62,623 nucleotides of DNA from an archaeon (GTDB taxonomy: Archaea; Thermoplasmatota; Thermoplasmata; Methanomassiliicoccales; Methanomethylophilaceae), in contig JAKSHT010000002.1 in NCBI GenBank assembly GCA_024399215.1, positions 1-62,623 on the forward strand. The letters are read 5' to 3'. Below the pieces are notes generated by a model. That model made no database searches, was not told where the DNA came from, and was given only the letters and a program-made list of their open reading frames with translations. Shown piece after piece: positions 45,275 through 53,800 of this stretch. The stretch's first letter is position 1, and each line of letters begins with the position of its first letter. A program made the position numbers and the translations under genes.

Positions 45275-48016
45275 TTAGTCCCAAAATCTCTTATTCTTCG
45301 CAAATGTGACCTCAGCGCTAAGAACATCCATAAGAAACTCATCGTCGTCAGCATGTAAAGTTCTAAGAATCTTCGCAGCAGAATGTGGCCCAACACCTCT
45401 CGCAGCCAATACCATACACGCAAGTTTTCCATTTTCATTAACCAAACTGGCAATTTTTCTCATGTATGTAATCTGCCTCTTATCCGCTCCTGTGAGCTCT
45501 CTCCTTGTAAAGAGCTTAGCAAGATCTCTCTCATATTCCTTCAACATAGCAATCATCGTGCCCTCGCACCTTTTACAAACAAAGCGTTCAGGAACATCAC
45601 AAACTCTCATCCTCCACTGTAGGTGACAATTTAAACACAATGCATAAAGAATTTCATTTTCTAGTCTCTTTTTTAGTGATACAAGAATCGAATGTCTAGC
45701 ACGTGTTGGTTGCATAAGTTCTCTAGATTTTACAATTCCTTCCATTCCTATTGGAGACATCGATGTAACACAGACTCTAATAGAATGACTCGCGATGGCC
45801 GATACAACTCTCTCTGTGTTTATAATATCAAGATCTTCCCACAAGACTTTGTTAACCGCCTCATTATAAGCAGGGGTGTTTTTATGTATATCAAGCAACC
45901 TCTTAAAATTCATAAAACCGTAATCCGCATCTTTATCCACAATACCGAATTTTTTTGCTACATAGACGAATCTCCACTTCAAGAAAGTTGAATTACCGAT
46001 TGTAATTCTAACGATATCCTCTACTGTTCCAGGTTTTACTGATGTTATCACTTCAACAATTACTACCTCTGAAATATCTCTCGGCAGTTCTAGCATTATT
46101 CTGTATGGATCTATAGAAACTCCAACACTTTCTCCCATGCGTGCTGTCAGTAAAGCCGCGTATATTTTCCCCAATGTCTCATTAACACGAGTCCCAAAAC
46201 ACGCATTGATAACAACAATCTTTTCCCCAATTTCAATAGTAACCGTTTCATCTGTCGGAACAACAAGCTCTCCCTGTTTTATGATAAAATCTCGAACACA
46301 CCTTTTTGCATTTTCATCACCGGGATAGTCACTTAAATTAAGCAATCTTCTCAATTTCCCAACTTCCATAGCAATTTCAAACGGAACTGGAATATCTGAC
46401 CCTGTCCACGAAGGAACCGATCCAATCTCCTTCGCCTCCTCAACGAGTAATTCGCAATCATGAACTTCAATCACACGCCAGGTCCGCCCTTTCATAATAA
46501 ACATCGAACTACACTCGTTGATAAAAGCAGCAACAAAACTTTCGTCAAGCGTACCTATAATTCTTCTAGTAACTATATTCCTAATGACATACGTCCTTTC
46601 ATCCGGGATCATTGATATGTTGTTATAGAAATATTTCATCCCCTTTTTGGAGCGTCTAAACCCATCCTTATCCTCAAATATCATCTTAATAGACTTCAGT
46701 TGCTCCACAACATTATCCATTTCCTTCTTGTCAAGATTTCGAAATATGTGGGTTTCTTTGAATATCGAATAAGCCCGATCTCTAGTAATACCTCCTCTCA
46801 TAGTCATTGCCACAAGCTGATTTGCCACCACCGTCAATGGATTTTTTCTCCCAACCTTCTCCTCTAACTTTTTAATACCAGCCCTTCTAGCGATAACAAG
46901 TGCTTCTGTCACTTCATCTGGTGATGTTGCAATAATTTTCGCTTTAATGTCTTTACTAACACAATGTCCTGCACGACCTGCACGCTGTATCATTCTAGAA
47001 ACTTGTCTGGGAGAATTATATTGAATAACTAAATCCACAGTGCCAACATCGATTCCTAGCTCCAATGACGACGTACATATTATAGCCCTCAATTCTCCAC
47101 TTTTAAATTTATCCTCTACCTCTATCCTGTCCTCTCTCGAAAGAGACCCGTGATGAATATCAATAGAGAAACTTTCATCCAGCAAATGATATCTCGCAAT
47201 CATCCATTCTGCCGCTTCTCTAGTATTCACAAAAAGCAGTGTCGAATTTCCTTTTTCAACAAGTTCCCTGATTCTGCATACTGCCCCAAGAATATATGGC
47301 TCACATTGAAGTTTATCAAGAAGTTCACTATCACTACATGCATCCACACATTCCACTTCAATACTAAAATCTCTATAAGTGTCATATTTGCAAACTGTAA
47401 CTTGTCTCCGTGCACCCACAAGAAACCGTGCAACTTCATCCACATCGCTAACGGTGGCAGAAAGACCTATTCTTTGATATTCCCCCGCAAGATGAGAAAG
47501 ACGCTCCATAGCAACAGACATTTGTGCTCCTCGTTCAGAAAATGCCAACTCATGAATTTCATCAACAATAAACCACTCAACATGTCTCAAATGTTCCGAC
47601 AATCTCTTTCCTATAAGGAGGATTTGAAGTGTCTCAGGTGTAGTTATGAGTATCTCTGGGGGATGAAGCGACTGTCTATTCCGTTCAGATGGGGCGGTAT
47701 CTCCATGTCTTACATCAACTGAGACTTTAAGTGCTTCACCATAACTACGTATCCTTAGCAACACATCTCTGTTCAAAGATCTTAAAGGAGAAACATAAAT
47801 ACACCTTATTCCGGGTTTCCCCCTCGAACTAAGAATAGCATCAAAAATTGGAAGTACAGCAGCTTCCGTTTTCCCAGTGCCGGTAGGCGCCACAACAAGG
47901 ACATTAGCCCCCCCGACAATTTTCGGAATAGCGCCTGCTTGCGGCTCCGTAGGATCCGTTATTCCTCTACCCTCAAGTACAGAAGTAATCTCACGGGAAA
48001 GACCTTCAAACGGCAT
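45275..48016 (-). CDS. Lhr-like superfamily 2 helicase
   Basis: 913 residues. RecA-like domain 1 has Walker A APTGTGKTEAAVLP (from residue 43), VSPLRSLNRDV and VDEIHEL. Domain 2 has SLELGIDVGTVDLVIQ and MIQRAGRAGH. A winged helix and an Lhr-specific domain follow. Near the C-terminus CLNC...CKRC is a zinc finger present in part of the archaeal Lhr family. A 3'-5' DNA helicase implicated in repair and recombination restart. It runs against the surrounding plus-strand genes. Confidence 0.9.
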   Translation of the reverse strand: MPFEGLSREITSVLEGRGITDPTEPQAGAIPKIVGGANVLVVAPTGTGKTEAAVLPIFDAILSSRGKPGIRCIYVSPLRSLNRDVLLRIRSYGEALKVSVDVRHGDTAPSERNRQSLHPPEILITTPETLQILLIGKRLSEHLRHVEWFIVDEIHELAFSERGAQMSVAMERLSHLAGEYQRIGLSATVSDVDEVARFLVGARRQVTVCKYDTYRDFSIEVECVDACSDSELLDKLQCEPYILGAVCRIRELVEKGNSTLLFVNTREAAEWMIARYHLLDESFSIDIHHGSLSREDRIEVEDKFKSGELRAIICTSSLELGIDVGTVDLVIQYNSPRQVSRMIQRAGRAGHCVSKDIKAKIIATSPDEVTEALVIARRAGIKKLEEKVGRKNPLTVVANQLVAMTMRGGITRDRAYSIFKETHIFRNLDKKEMDNVVEQLKSIKMIFEDKDGFRRSKKGMKYFYNNISMIPDERTYVIRNIVTRRIIGTLDESFVAAFINECSSMFIMKGRTWRVIEVHDCELLVEEAKEIGSVPSWTGSDIPVPFEIAMEVGKLRRLLNLSDYPGDENAKRCVRDFIIKQGELVVPTDETVTIEIGEKIVVINACFGTRVNETLGKIYAALLTARMGESVGVSIDPYRIMLELPRDISEVVIVEVITSVKPGTVEDIVRITIGNSTFLKWRFVYVAKKFGIVDKDADYGFMNFKRLLDIHKNTPAYNEAVNKVLWEDLDIINTERVVSAIASHSIRVCVTSMSPIGMEGIVKSRELMQPTRARHSILVSLKKRLENEILYALCLNCHLQWRMRVCDVPERFVCKRCEGTMIAMLKEYERDLAKLFTRRELTGADKRQITYMRKIASLVNENGKLACMVLAARGVGPHSAAKILRTLHADDDEFLMDVLSAEVTFAKNKRFWD

Positions 48017-48050
48017 GAAAGCAAGTCAGGCACAGTCCGTTAAATAAACT

Positions 48051-49658
48051 TCATTCCTCTTCGTCAACAATTTTATCGTCGCAGAGATTTTTCTTATACA
48101 TAGCCTTAATTTCAGCTATTTGGTCCTTGCCATCAGTTATATCTTTATTCTTGTACCTCAGAACTGTCCAACCACTACCCACAAGATCTTTATCATGCTC
48201 TTCCTCAGCGCCAGTTTCCGTAATAAAAACTGCAATTTTTGGCCTAACAAACGCAAATTGGACATGCGCATGACCATAGTCTTTCCTGTATCTCAACCCC
48301 TCTTTCCACATAGCTCTTCTGATAACTGCCTCTGGTGTCATCTCTAGATCTTCAACATTCTCCTCTACATCATCAGACATCGTTTTTTTTATTGTCACTT
48401 CACAATTAGGCTTCACAGCAGGTACCAACTGATCCGCATCATGCTTCTCAGCCACAGGCTCCTCAACCTTAGGCGCCGTGACATGGAGAAGGATCTCTGT
48501 TATATCCATAACCTTAACCTTTGATCCAATCTTTTTAGCACCTTGCCTCAGGTTGAGGACACAAAATGGACACGCTGTTGCAATAACTCCTGCACCCACT
48601 GCCTCAGCATCCTTGATCCTCTCCGCTGCAATATCCACCGCAAAATTATTAAACGCAGATTTGTAGCCACCACCCGCACCGCAACATCTCGAATTTTCTT
48701 TATTCCTCTCCATCTCAACAAAATCGATTCCTTTTATCTTCTTCAGAATACGACGGGGCTCCTCATAGACCTTTGAGTGCCTTCCAAGATGACATGGATC
48801 GTGATATGTTACCCTAGCTTTAAACTCATTATTAAGAGGGAGTCGTCTTTCACTGATAAGCTTGTCTACGTACTGTACAATGTGATAAACATTTTGTCCA
48901 GGTTTTCCATAATAATCTATATAATTGCTAGAAACAGTCTTGTAGCAGCCAGAGCAAGACATAACCATGTCTTTCGCTCCTAGCGCATCGGCTTTTGAGA
49001 CAACTTCTTTACTAGCTTCAAGAGAATAAGAAACGATACCCGTCCTCAGCAAAGGTGATGTACAACAAACCTCGCTCTCTCCCAAACAGTTTACCGTAAC
49101 TCCCGCCCGATCAAGAACCACAACCGATGCGCGAGGAATATCCTGCATCCTATACGATCCCGTGCATCCAGCGAAGAAGATCGCCTCCGGCGGCGTTGTT
49201 CTCTTAACATCTGCTGGCCACCACGCATCTCTCTTTTTCCGAGGCTCACTGTAAGGGTTCCCATTCAAGGCAATACTCCTTTCAAGCTTCCTATGAACTG
49301 GAAGGGGTGCCATCCCCTCATTTGTCATCCACTTTCTAATCTTTTCCCAGAGTTCGACAAGTTTAATCCCCGCATGACAAACTGCCTCACAATTTCCACA
49401 TCCCGTGCACTTATACACTGCATCAACAAACTCTGGACTGAGCCTCGCCCCTCTTCCTAGGACTTTGTCTATCAATCCAGTCCCGACTTTGTCCAATTGA
49501 TTAAGGTAGTAGATCTTTCCCCTCGCTGTTACCGACTCCCACGGGGTTTGTCTATGTGCCTCGCAAACCTCAATACAGTATCCGCACATCTGACATTGCG
49601 TCATCTCTTTCTGGATACGCGGAAGTTTTACAAACCTCGTTCCTTCCAGTTTTGTCAT
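48051..49658 (-). CDS. hdrD: CoB-CoM heterodisulfide reductase subunit D (HdrD-like) with a C-terminal Vsr-like domain
   Basis: 535 residues; HdrD is usually about 400. Two [4Fe-4S] motifs are Cys22/25/28/32 and Cys84/87/90/94. Two CCG domains: Cys165, Cys198-199, Cys235/238 and Cys289, Cys325-326, Cys363/366, with the spacing that binds noncubane clusters. HdrD reduces CoM-S-S-CoB in the last step of methanogenesis. After an acidic linker (393-440), residues 441-525 (TPEAVIRRAMWKEGLRYRKD, GWTVLRYKNKDI) resemble Vsr/DUF559 nucleases, but the catalytic Asp position is Gln467. No hdrE is adjacent, as in the HdrD/Fpo-like arrangement of Methanomassiliicoccales (inference). Confidence 0.85.
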   Translation of the reverse strand: MTKLEGTRFVKLPRIQKEMTQCQMCGYCIEVCEAHRQTPWESVTARGKIYYLNQLDKVGTGLIDKVLGRGARLSPEFVDAVYKCTGCGNCEAVCHAGIKLVELWEKIRKWMTNEGMAPLPVHRKLERSIALNGNPYSEPRKKRDAWWPADVKRTTPPEAIFFAGCTGSYRMQDIPRASVVVLDRAGVTVNCLGESEVCCTSPLLRTGIVSYSLEASKEVVSKADALGAKDMVMSCSGCYKTVSSNYIDYYGKPGQNVYHIVQYVDKLISERRLPLNNEFKARVTYHDPCHLGRHSKVYEEPRRILKKIKGIDFVEMERNKENSRCCGAGGGYKSAFNNFAVDIAAERIKDAEAVGAGVIATACPFCVLNLRQGAKKIGSKVKVMDITEILLHVTAPKVEEPVAEKHDADQLVPAVKPNCEVTIKKTMSDDVEENVEDLEMTPEAVIRRAMWKEGLRYRKDYGHAHVQFAFVRPKIAVFITETGAEEEHDKDLVGSGWTVLRYKNKDITDGKDQIAEIKAMYKKNLCDDKIVDEEE

Positions 49659-50030
49659 CTTGACATCCTCTCTATTCTGGGAGAAAATCGACAGCTTCCT
49701 CCTCCAGTGGGCTTTATGATAAATTGAGCATATAAGTATCTTTGTTCGATATTAACAAAGCCAGATATTCTGTACACAGGAGTATGTAAGTTTAAAACAC
49801 ACTCAATCATTTTTAACAATGATTAGGCATTAAAATAATCAACATCTAACTTCTAAAATATCCCGCCAATTTTGATCTTCAAATTCATTTATACTAGCAA
49901 GATTCATCCCCACCAGTATTAGTTACAACCCACAATTCTGTCCATTTCTAGTGATATCCTGATACAGCTAGAAGGAAAGCATCACCTAATCTCTGAACAT
50001 TTATCTGTAAATATTCCTTCATCCCGCTAC
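49659..50030. other. hdrD-nifS divergent spacer (372 bases)
   Basis: ACTTATATGC on the minus strand (about 49726-49735) is a likely box A for hdrD, leaving a leader of some 40-50 bases. On the plus side AAATATTCC near 50010 is a weak box A for the desulfurase gene. No RNA gene or ORF is supported. Confidence 0.45.
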
Positions 50031-51176
50031 ATGGTGCCCGGAGACGTATATTTTGACAATGGTGCAACTACAGCCATAGCACCAGAAGTGCTAGAAGTAA
50101 TGATGCCCTATCTTACTACCGAATACGGAAATCCTAGTAGTATCCACTTCATGGGAAATATTGCAGCAAGAGGTCTACGCATAGCAAGAGAACAAGTCGC
50201 AAATTCGTTGGGGTCATTACCATCAGAGATAATCTTTACGTCTGGAGGTACAGAATCAGACAACTTAGCACTAATCGGTGCAGCTACTGCGTGTAGAAAA
50301 AAAGACCCAAAAAGAAATAGAATCGTTACCACATGTATAGAACATGAAGCCGTATTAGAAACATGCGAAGAACTAAAAAAACGTGGATTTTATATAACCG
50401 TGTTAAACGTTGACAAAGAAGGATACTTAGATCCATCAATTCTTGATGATGCAATGAGTAACGATGTCTGCCTAGTCTCCGTAATGGCAGCAAATAATGT
50501 TATTGGAACAATCCAAGACATTGCAGAGTTATCCAAGATATCTCATGAATATGGATCATACTTTCATACAGATGCCGTGCAAGGATATACTAAAATGAAC
50601 ATAAACGTAGAGAAAGATAATATCGATATGCTCTCCCTTTCAGGACATAAAATACATGCGCCCAAAGGGGTCGGCGCTCTGTACATAAGATCAAACGTCC
50701 CAATATCCCCAATCATTTTTGGAGGTGGACAAGAGATGGGATTAAGATCATCAACTGAGAACATTCCAGGAATAATCGGTTTAGGCAAAGCTGCTGAAAT
50801 ATCAATGGAGAGCATGGATCGGGATATAAGACTAATGACCAAACTCAGAGATGAGATTATCGACAATATGTTAAAAATAAACGGTGCACATCTCAATGGT
50901 CCAATCGGTAAGAGAAGACTTTGCAACAACGCACATTTTAGATTTGATGGATTCAAAGGAACAGACATAGTATTGGCTCTTAGCAAAGAAAATATCGCAG
51001 TTTCCTCCACATCTGCATGCTCCGCCGGACTGTCCGAACCATCCTATGTACTAACTTCATTGGGGCTCTCCCCCAAACAGTGTACATCCGCCCTTAGAGT
51101 ATCCTTATCAAGATACAACACCGAAAATGATGTCGTACGTTTAATAAACGCTATGGAATCAATACTAAGGTCGTAG
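50031..51176 (+). CDS. Cysteine desulfurase (NifS/IscS family)
   Basis: 381 residues. The PLP lysine is in SLSGHKIHAPKG. ATTAIAPEVLEVMMPYL, TSGGTESDNLALIG and HTDAVQGYTKM are canonical. The catalytic cysteine loop is SSTSACSAGLSEPSYVL, class I (NifS/IscS) type. It mobilises sulfur for Fe-S clusters (HdrD and Elp3 nearby need them) or for tRNA thiolation. No IscU-type scaffold gene follows. It ends with TAG. Confidence 0.93.
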   Translation: MVPGDVYFDNGATTAIAPEVLEVMMPYLTTEYGNPSSIHFMGNIAARGLRIAREQVANSLGSLPSEIIFTSGGTESDNLALIGAATACRKKDPKRNRIVTTCIEHEAVLETCEELKKRGFYITVLNVDKEGYLDPSILDDAMSNDVCLVSVMAANNVIGTIQDIAELSKISHEYGSYFHTDAVQGYTKMNINVEKDNIDMLSLSGHKIHAPKGVGALYIRSNVPISPIIFGGGQEMGLRSSTENIPGIIGLGKAAEISMESMDRDIRLMTKLRDEIIDNMLKINGAHLNGPIGKRRLCNNAHFRFDGFKGTDIVLALSKENIAVSSTSACSAGLSEPSYVLTSLGLSPKQCTSALRVSLSRYNTENDVVRLINAMESILRS

Positions 51177-51302
51177 CAATACTTCTTACCTACACTTACA
51201 AAGAAGACCAAATCCATAACACTCACGATAGAGTCCACACTCAAGCTGCAATCCCTGCCAAACAAAGACCCAAAAAGATCCACGAGCAACCAGTAACCAC
51301 AG

Positions 51303-51376
51303 TGGGCCTTGCCGGATTCGAACCGACGACCGTCAGGTTATGAGCCAGACGCTCCGCCAAACTAAGCTAAAGGCCC
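51303..51376 (-). tRNA. tRNA with CAT anticodon, probably elongator Met
   Basis: Acceptor GGGCCTT/AAGGCCC, D arm GCTT/GAGC, anticodon loop CTCATAA, T arm GTCGG/CCGGC with TTCGAAT. The anticodon stem TCTGG/CCTGA has a T-T mismatch at its central pair. Discriminator A, CCA not encoded. GGCTCATAACC resembles elongator tRNA-Met; tRNA-Ile2 (the TiaS substrate) is the alternative. 26 bases from tRNA-Asn and probably co-transcribed. Confidence 0.85.
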
Positions 51377-51405
51377 ATCTCCACGCGACGCTGCCGAAAG
51401 CATGG

Positions 51406-51478
51406 CGCCGTCGCACGGGATCGAACCGTGGACCTTGTGATTAACAGTCACACGCTCTACCTACTGAGCTACAACGGC
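51406..51478 (-). tRNA. tRNA-Asn (anticodon GTT)
   Basis: Acceptor GCCGTTG/CGACGGC, D arm GCTC/GAGC, anticodon stem TGTGA/TCACA around CTGTTAA, T arm CACGG/CCGTG with TTCGATC. Discriminator G, CCA encoded at 51405-51403. A CTTTAATACGG box A lies upstream near 51505 on the minus strand. No intron. Confidence 0.97.
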
Positions 51479-51607
51479 ACGGGGCGCCCTACGGTAGTTC
51501 CGTATTAAAGTGTTGTGGTGTTGCACAACTCCGACATACACCCGTCAAACGTCCACACACTGTCCAACCGTAGAAATCATGCTATATAAAATAAATTAAA
51601 ACAACCC

Positions 51608-51766
51608 CTATCTACCATACCAGTGCCCTTTTCCCCACTTACCGTAGTTAACCATCCATCCCTGGATAGCCGATCCACAGCACTTGAGAGCAGCTTGCTC
51701 TGTCTTGTGCGTCTTATAACAACCAAGACACTGGTACCTAATTTGAGGCTCCTCACGCCCTGCCAT
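51608..51766 (-). CDS. Small protein with cysteine metal-site pattern, 52 residues
   Basis: ATG at 51766, stop TAG. YQCLGCYKTHKTEQAALKCC gives CX2C and a Cys-Cys pair 14 residues on, a plausible zinc site. The C-terminal half is aromatic and basic (QGWMVNYGKWGKGHWYGR), suggestive of nucleic acid binding. CTTTATTTA about 35 bases upstream is a good box A. The gene stands alone between the tRNA pair and the 51876 regulator. Not recognised as a named family. Confidence 0.72.
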   Translation of the reverse strand: MAGREEPQIRYQCLGCYKTHKTEQAALKCCGSAIQGWMVNYGKWGKGHWYGR

Positions 51767-51875
51767 GCGCCCAGATCAGTTGAACAGTAAATAAAGATTA
51801 TTCAAATTCTCCGCTCACTGAGCTTTTTCAAACTAATGATGTTTTAAATAACATAAGAACAGTCGCACGTCGGTT

Positions 51876-52376
51876 ATGATTAGAATCAAGGTCGTCAATG
51901 AACCGTCTGAGCTTGTCCCAATGTTAAGATCGGTTGACACAGCTGTAAAGAGAGACGTATTAAAAGAAGTGACCTTGGAGTGGAGGACAGCAGACGAGAT
52001 TGAAGAGAAATATGGTCCTGAGGGAAGGGATGCAATCTTGTTCTTCGAAAAAATAAAATTAGTGGAGAGTCGCTGGACATCGTCCAACGGAAATTACCCC
52101 GAAAAATCTTTCCATACATACTATACCTCCTTCCAAATCAATGCCCAATGGCCAGTGTATGAAATAAGTGACGTTCTTGCAGCAGCAATGATGAACGAGG
52201 AAGAGTATGTTCGCATCGAAAAACAAATCCTAGAAAAGGTAGGAAGTACCGGAAGATTTTCAGGAGATGTTGCTGAAGAACTCGGGCTGACATCAACGAT
52301 GCTAAAAAGTCTTGTCCGTAGATCTGTTAAAATGGACTTTCGCGGGCATAGAATTGAAGTTCGATGTGATGAGTAA
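51876..52376 (+). CDS. Winged-helix (ArsR-like) transcriptional regulator
   Basis: 166 residues. A winged-helix domain covers about 15-95 (DVLKEVTLEWRTADEIEEKY, GRDAILFFEKIKLVESRW), with a second helical segment up to the end that could be another helix-turn-helix (GRFSGDVAEELGLTSTMLKS). No metal-binding cysteines, so not an ArsR metal sensor in the strict sense. The ATG is close to a TTTTAAATAACAT box A, allowing a short leader. Targets unknown. Confidence 0.72.
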   Translation: MIRIKVVNEPSELVPMLRSVDTAVKRDVLKEVTLEWRTADEIEEKYGPEGRDAILFFEKIKLVESRWTSSNGNYPEKSFHTYYTSFQINAQWPVYEISDVLAAAMMNEEEYVRIEKQILEKVGSTGRFSGDVAEELGLTSTMLKSLVRRSVKMDFRGHRIEVRCDE

Positions 52377-52497
52377 ACACCGTATAGAAAGCCACAACCC
52401 CTCTGAAATGTCATTAAGTCGAGGAATCAGGAACTGCAACTACCTCGAAGTAGCTAAGCCTCAGCATCGCGAGAAATAGCATATCCGAAAACATCTG

Positions 52498-53103
52498 GTG
52501 AGTCAACTGTCGATATATCCGAATGAATCCGATTGCATTAGCATTCTACGAAATGCAGGATGCGAGAAGAGAATTATCATCCATTGCTGCACCGTCAAAA
52601 CTGTAGCAGAACAGTTTATGAAAAACATAGCTTGCAACAGAGATGTTGTCGTTGCAGGAGCAATGCTTCACGATCTTGGACGTGCAAAAGATCATTCCAT
52701 ATTTCACGCAGCAGTAGGTGCAGATATGGCAATAAACCTAGGACTTCCCAGCGATATTGTCAACATTATCCGAAAACACACAGGAGCAGGATTAGATCTA
52801 CAGGACGTTATAGACGTAGGACTTCCTCCTGGAGACTACATGCCATCGACTATAGAGGAAAAGATCGTCGCACACTCAGACAACATGGTCAGTGACAATT
52901 TAATTGTGCCTCATACCCATTCCGTAAACAAATTAATGAAAAAAGGTATCGTTCGCGGAGCGTTAAGAATTCAAAATCTTCATTCAGAACTTTCCAAAAT
53001 ATACGGGGCAGATCTGGATATGGTTGTTAATATTCTAGGAGAACATCCAACCATCACAGGCCCATGTGGACACGTTATTAGTCGATCCCCGGAACACCCC
53101 TAA
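52498..53103 (+). CDS. HD-domain protein (TIGR00295-like)
   Basis: 201 residues from a GTG start. HCCTVKTVAEQF, MLHDLGRAKDHSIFHAAVGA and AHSDNMV supply the H...HD...D residues of the HD phosphohydrolase fold. Archaeal members of this size are uncharacterised; a nucleotide or tRNA-related substrate is possible. It lies 58 bases upstream of the thioredoxin gene, so the two may share a transcript. Confidence 0.8.
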   Translation: MSQLSIYPNESDCISILRNAGCEKRIIIHCCTVKTVAEQFMKNIACNRDVVVAGAMLHDLGRAKDHSIFHAAVGADMAINLGLPSDIVNIIRKHTGAGLDLQDVIDVGLPPGDYMPSTIEEKIVAHSDNMVSDNLIVPHTHSVNKLMKKGIVRGALRIQNLHSELSKIYGADLDMVVNILGEHPTITGPCGHVISRSPEHP

Positions 53104-53161
53104 TCTTTATACTATAGCAAGATCCTTACAGCAGTAGATAGTCCCGGCATGGAGGCAGATT

Positions 53162-53482
53162 ATGGTAACAGATCTCACTGAAGATACATTTGACTCGTTC
53201 GTTAGCAGCAATAACTGTGTAATTGTTGATTGTTGGGCCCCCTGGTGCGGTCCATGCAGAAGAATGGGGCCAATAATTGAGGAAATATCAAAAGATCTCC
53301 ATGAAAGAGTCGCGGTTGGGAAACTGGATACGGACGAAGCCCCTGGAATTGCCGCAAGATTTCAAATCAACGCAATTCCTACGCTTTTAATATTTAAAGA
53401 CAACCTACTGATAGGGTCTCTCGTAGGACTACGGTCAAAGCAAGACATCTTAGAGTATCTGACTTTAAATAGCATAATCTAG
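53162..53482 (+). CDS. Thioredoxin
   Basis: 106 residues of complete thioredoxin fold. WCGPC at 28-32 is the canonical active site, and NAIPTLLIF contains the cis-proline. A GGAGG ribosome binding site precedes the ATG. The reductase homologue lies 318 bases downstream on the same strand. Ends with TAG. Confidence 0.95.
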   Translation: MVTDLTEDTFDSFVSSNNCVIVDCWAPWCGPCRRMGPIIEEISKDLHERVAVGKLDTDEAPGIAARFQINAIPTLLIFKDNLLIGSLVGLRSKQDILEYLTLNSII

Positions 53483-53800
53483 AGGATGCAGGTGAAAGTC
53501 TAGCAGTAGGCATTATTGACAATCGCCAATTTTTCAATCTGGGGCTATAGTCCGTCGCTTGGCCCTAGTGTGAAATATGCTCGCAACTCAACATGGCTCC
53601 AAATAACGTAGTAAAAATTTTCTGAGAGGAGAATATCCCTCAGAAGGCTTAATGTAGATGTTAACAAGAAAAAACTTGGAACTAGGAACCGACTCATTCC
53701 CACAATCTCGATCTGCAAAAGCAAAGAACAGGCGAAGTTCTTCGCCATTTCAACCTATTGGACACCAGAAGTTTCAAGAATCTTGCTATGAAGTGTTAAG
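53483..53800 (+). other. Thioredoxin-reductase spacer with three stem-loops
   Basis: 318 bases without a supported gene. On the plus strand: CTGGGGC (53539-53545) pairs with GCCCTAG (53562-53568), 7 bp with one G-U; TCTGAG-A-GGA pairs with TCCCTCAGA around GAATA (53621-53644), 9 bp with a bulged A; GGCGAA and TTCGCC close a GTTC loop (53731-53746). The clustering suggests an uncharacterised noncoding RNA or a regulated leader. No RNase P, SRP or box C/D signature. Confidence 0.35.
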
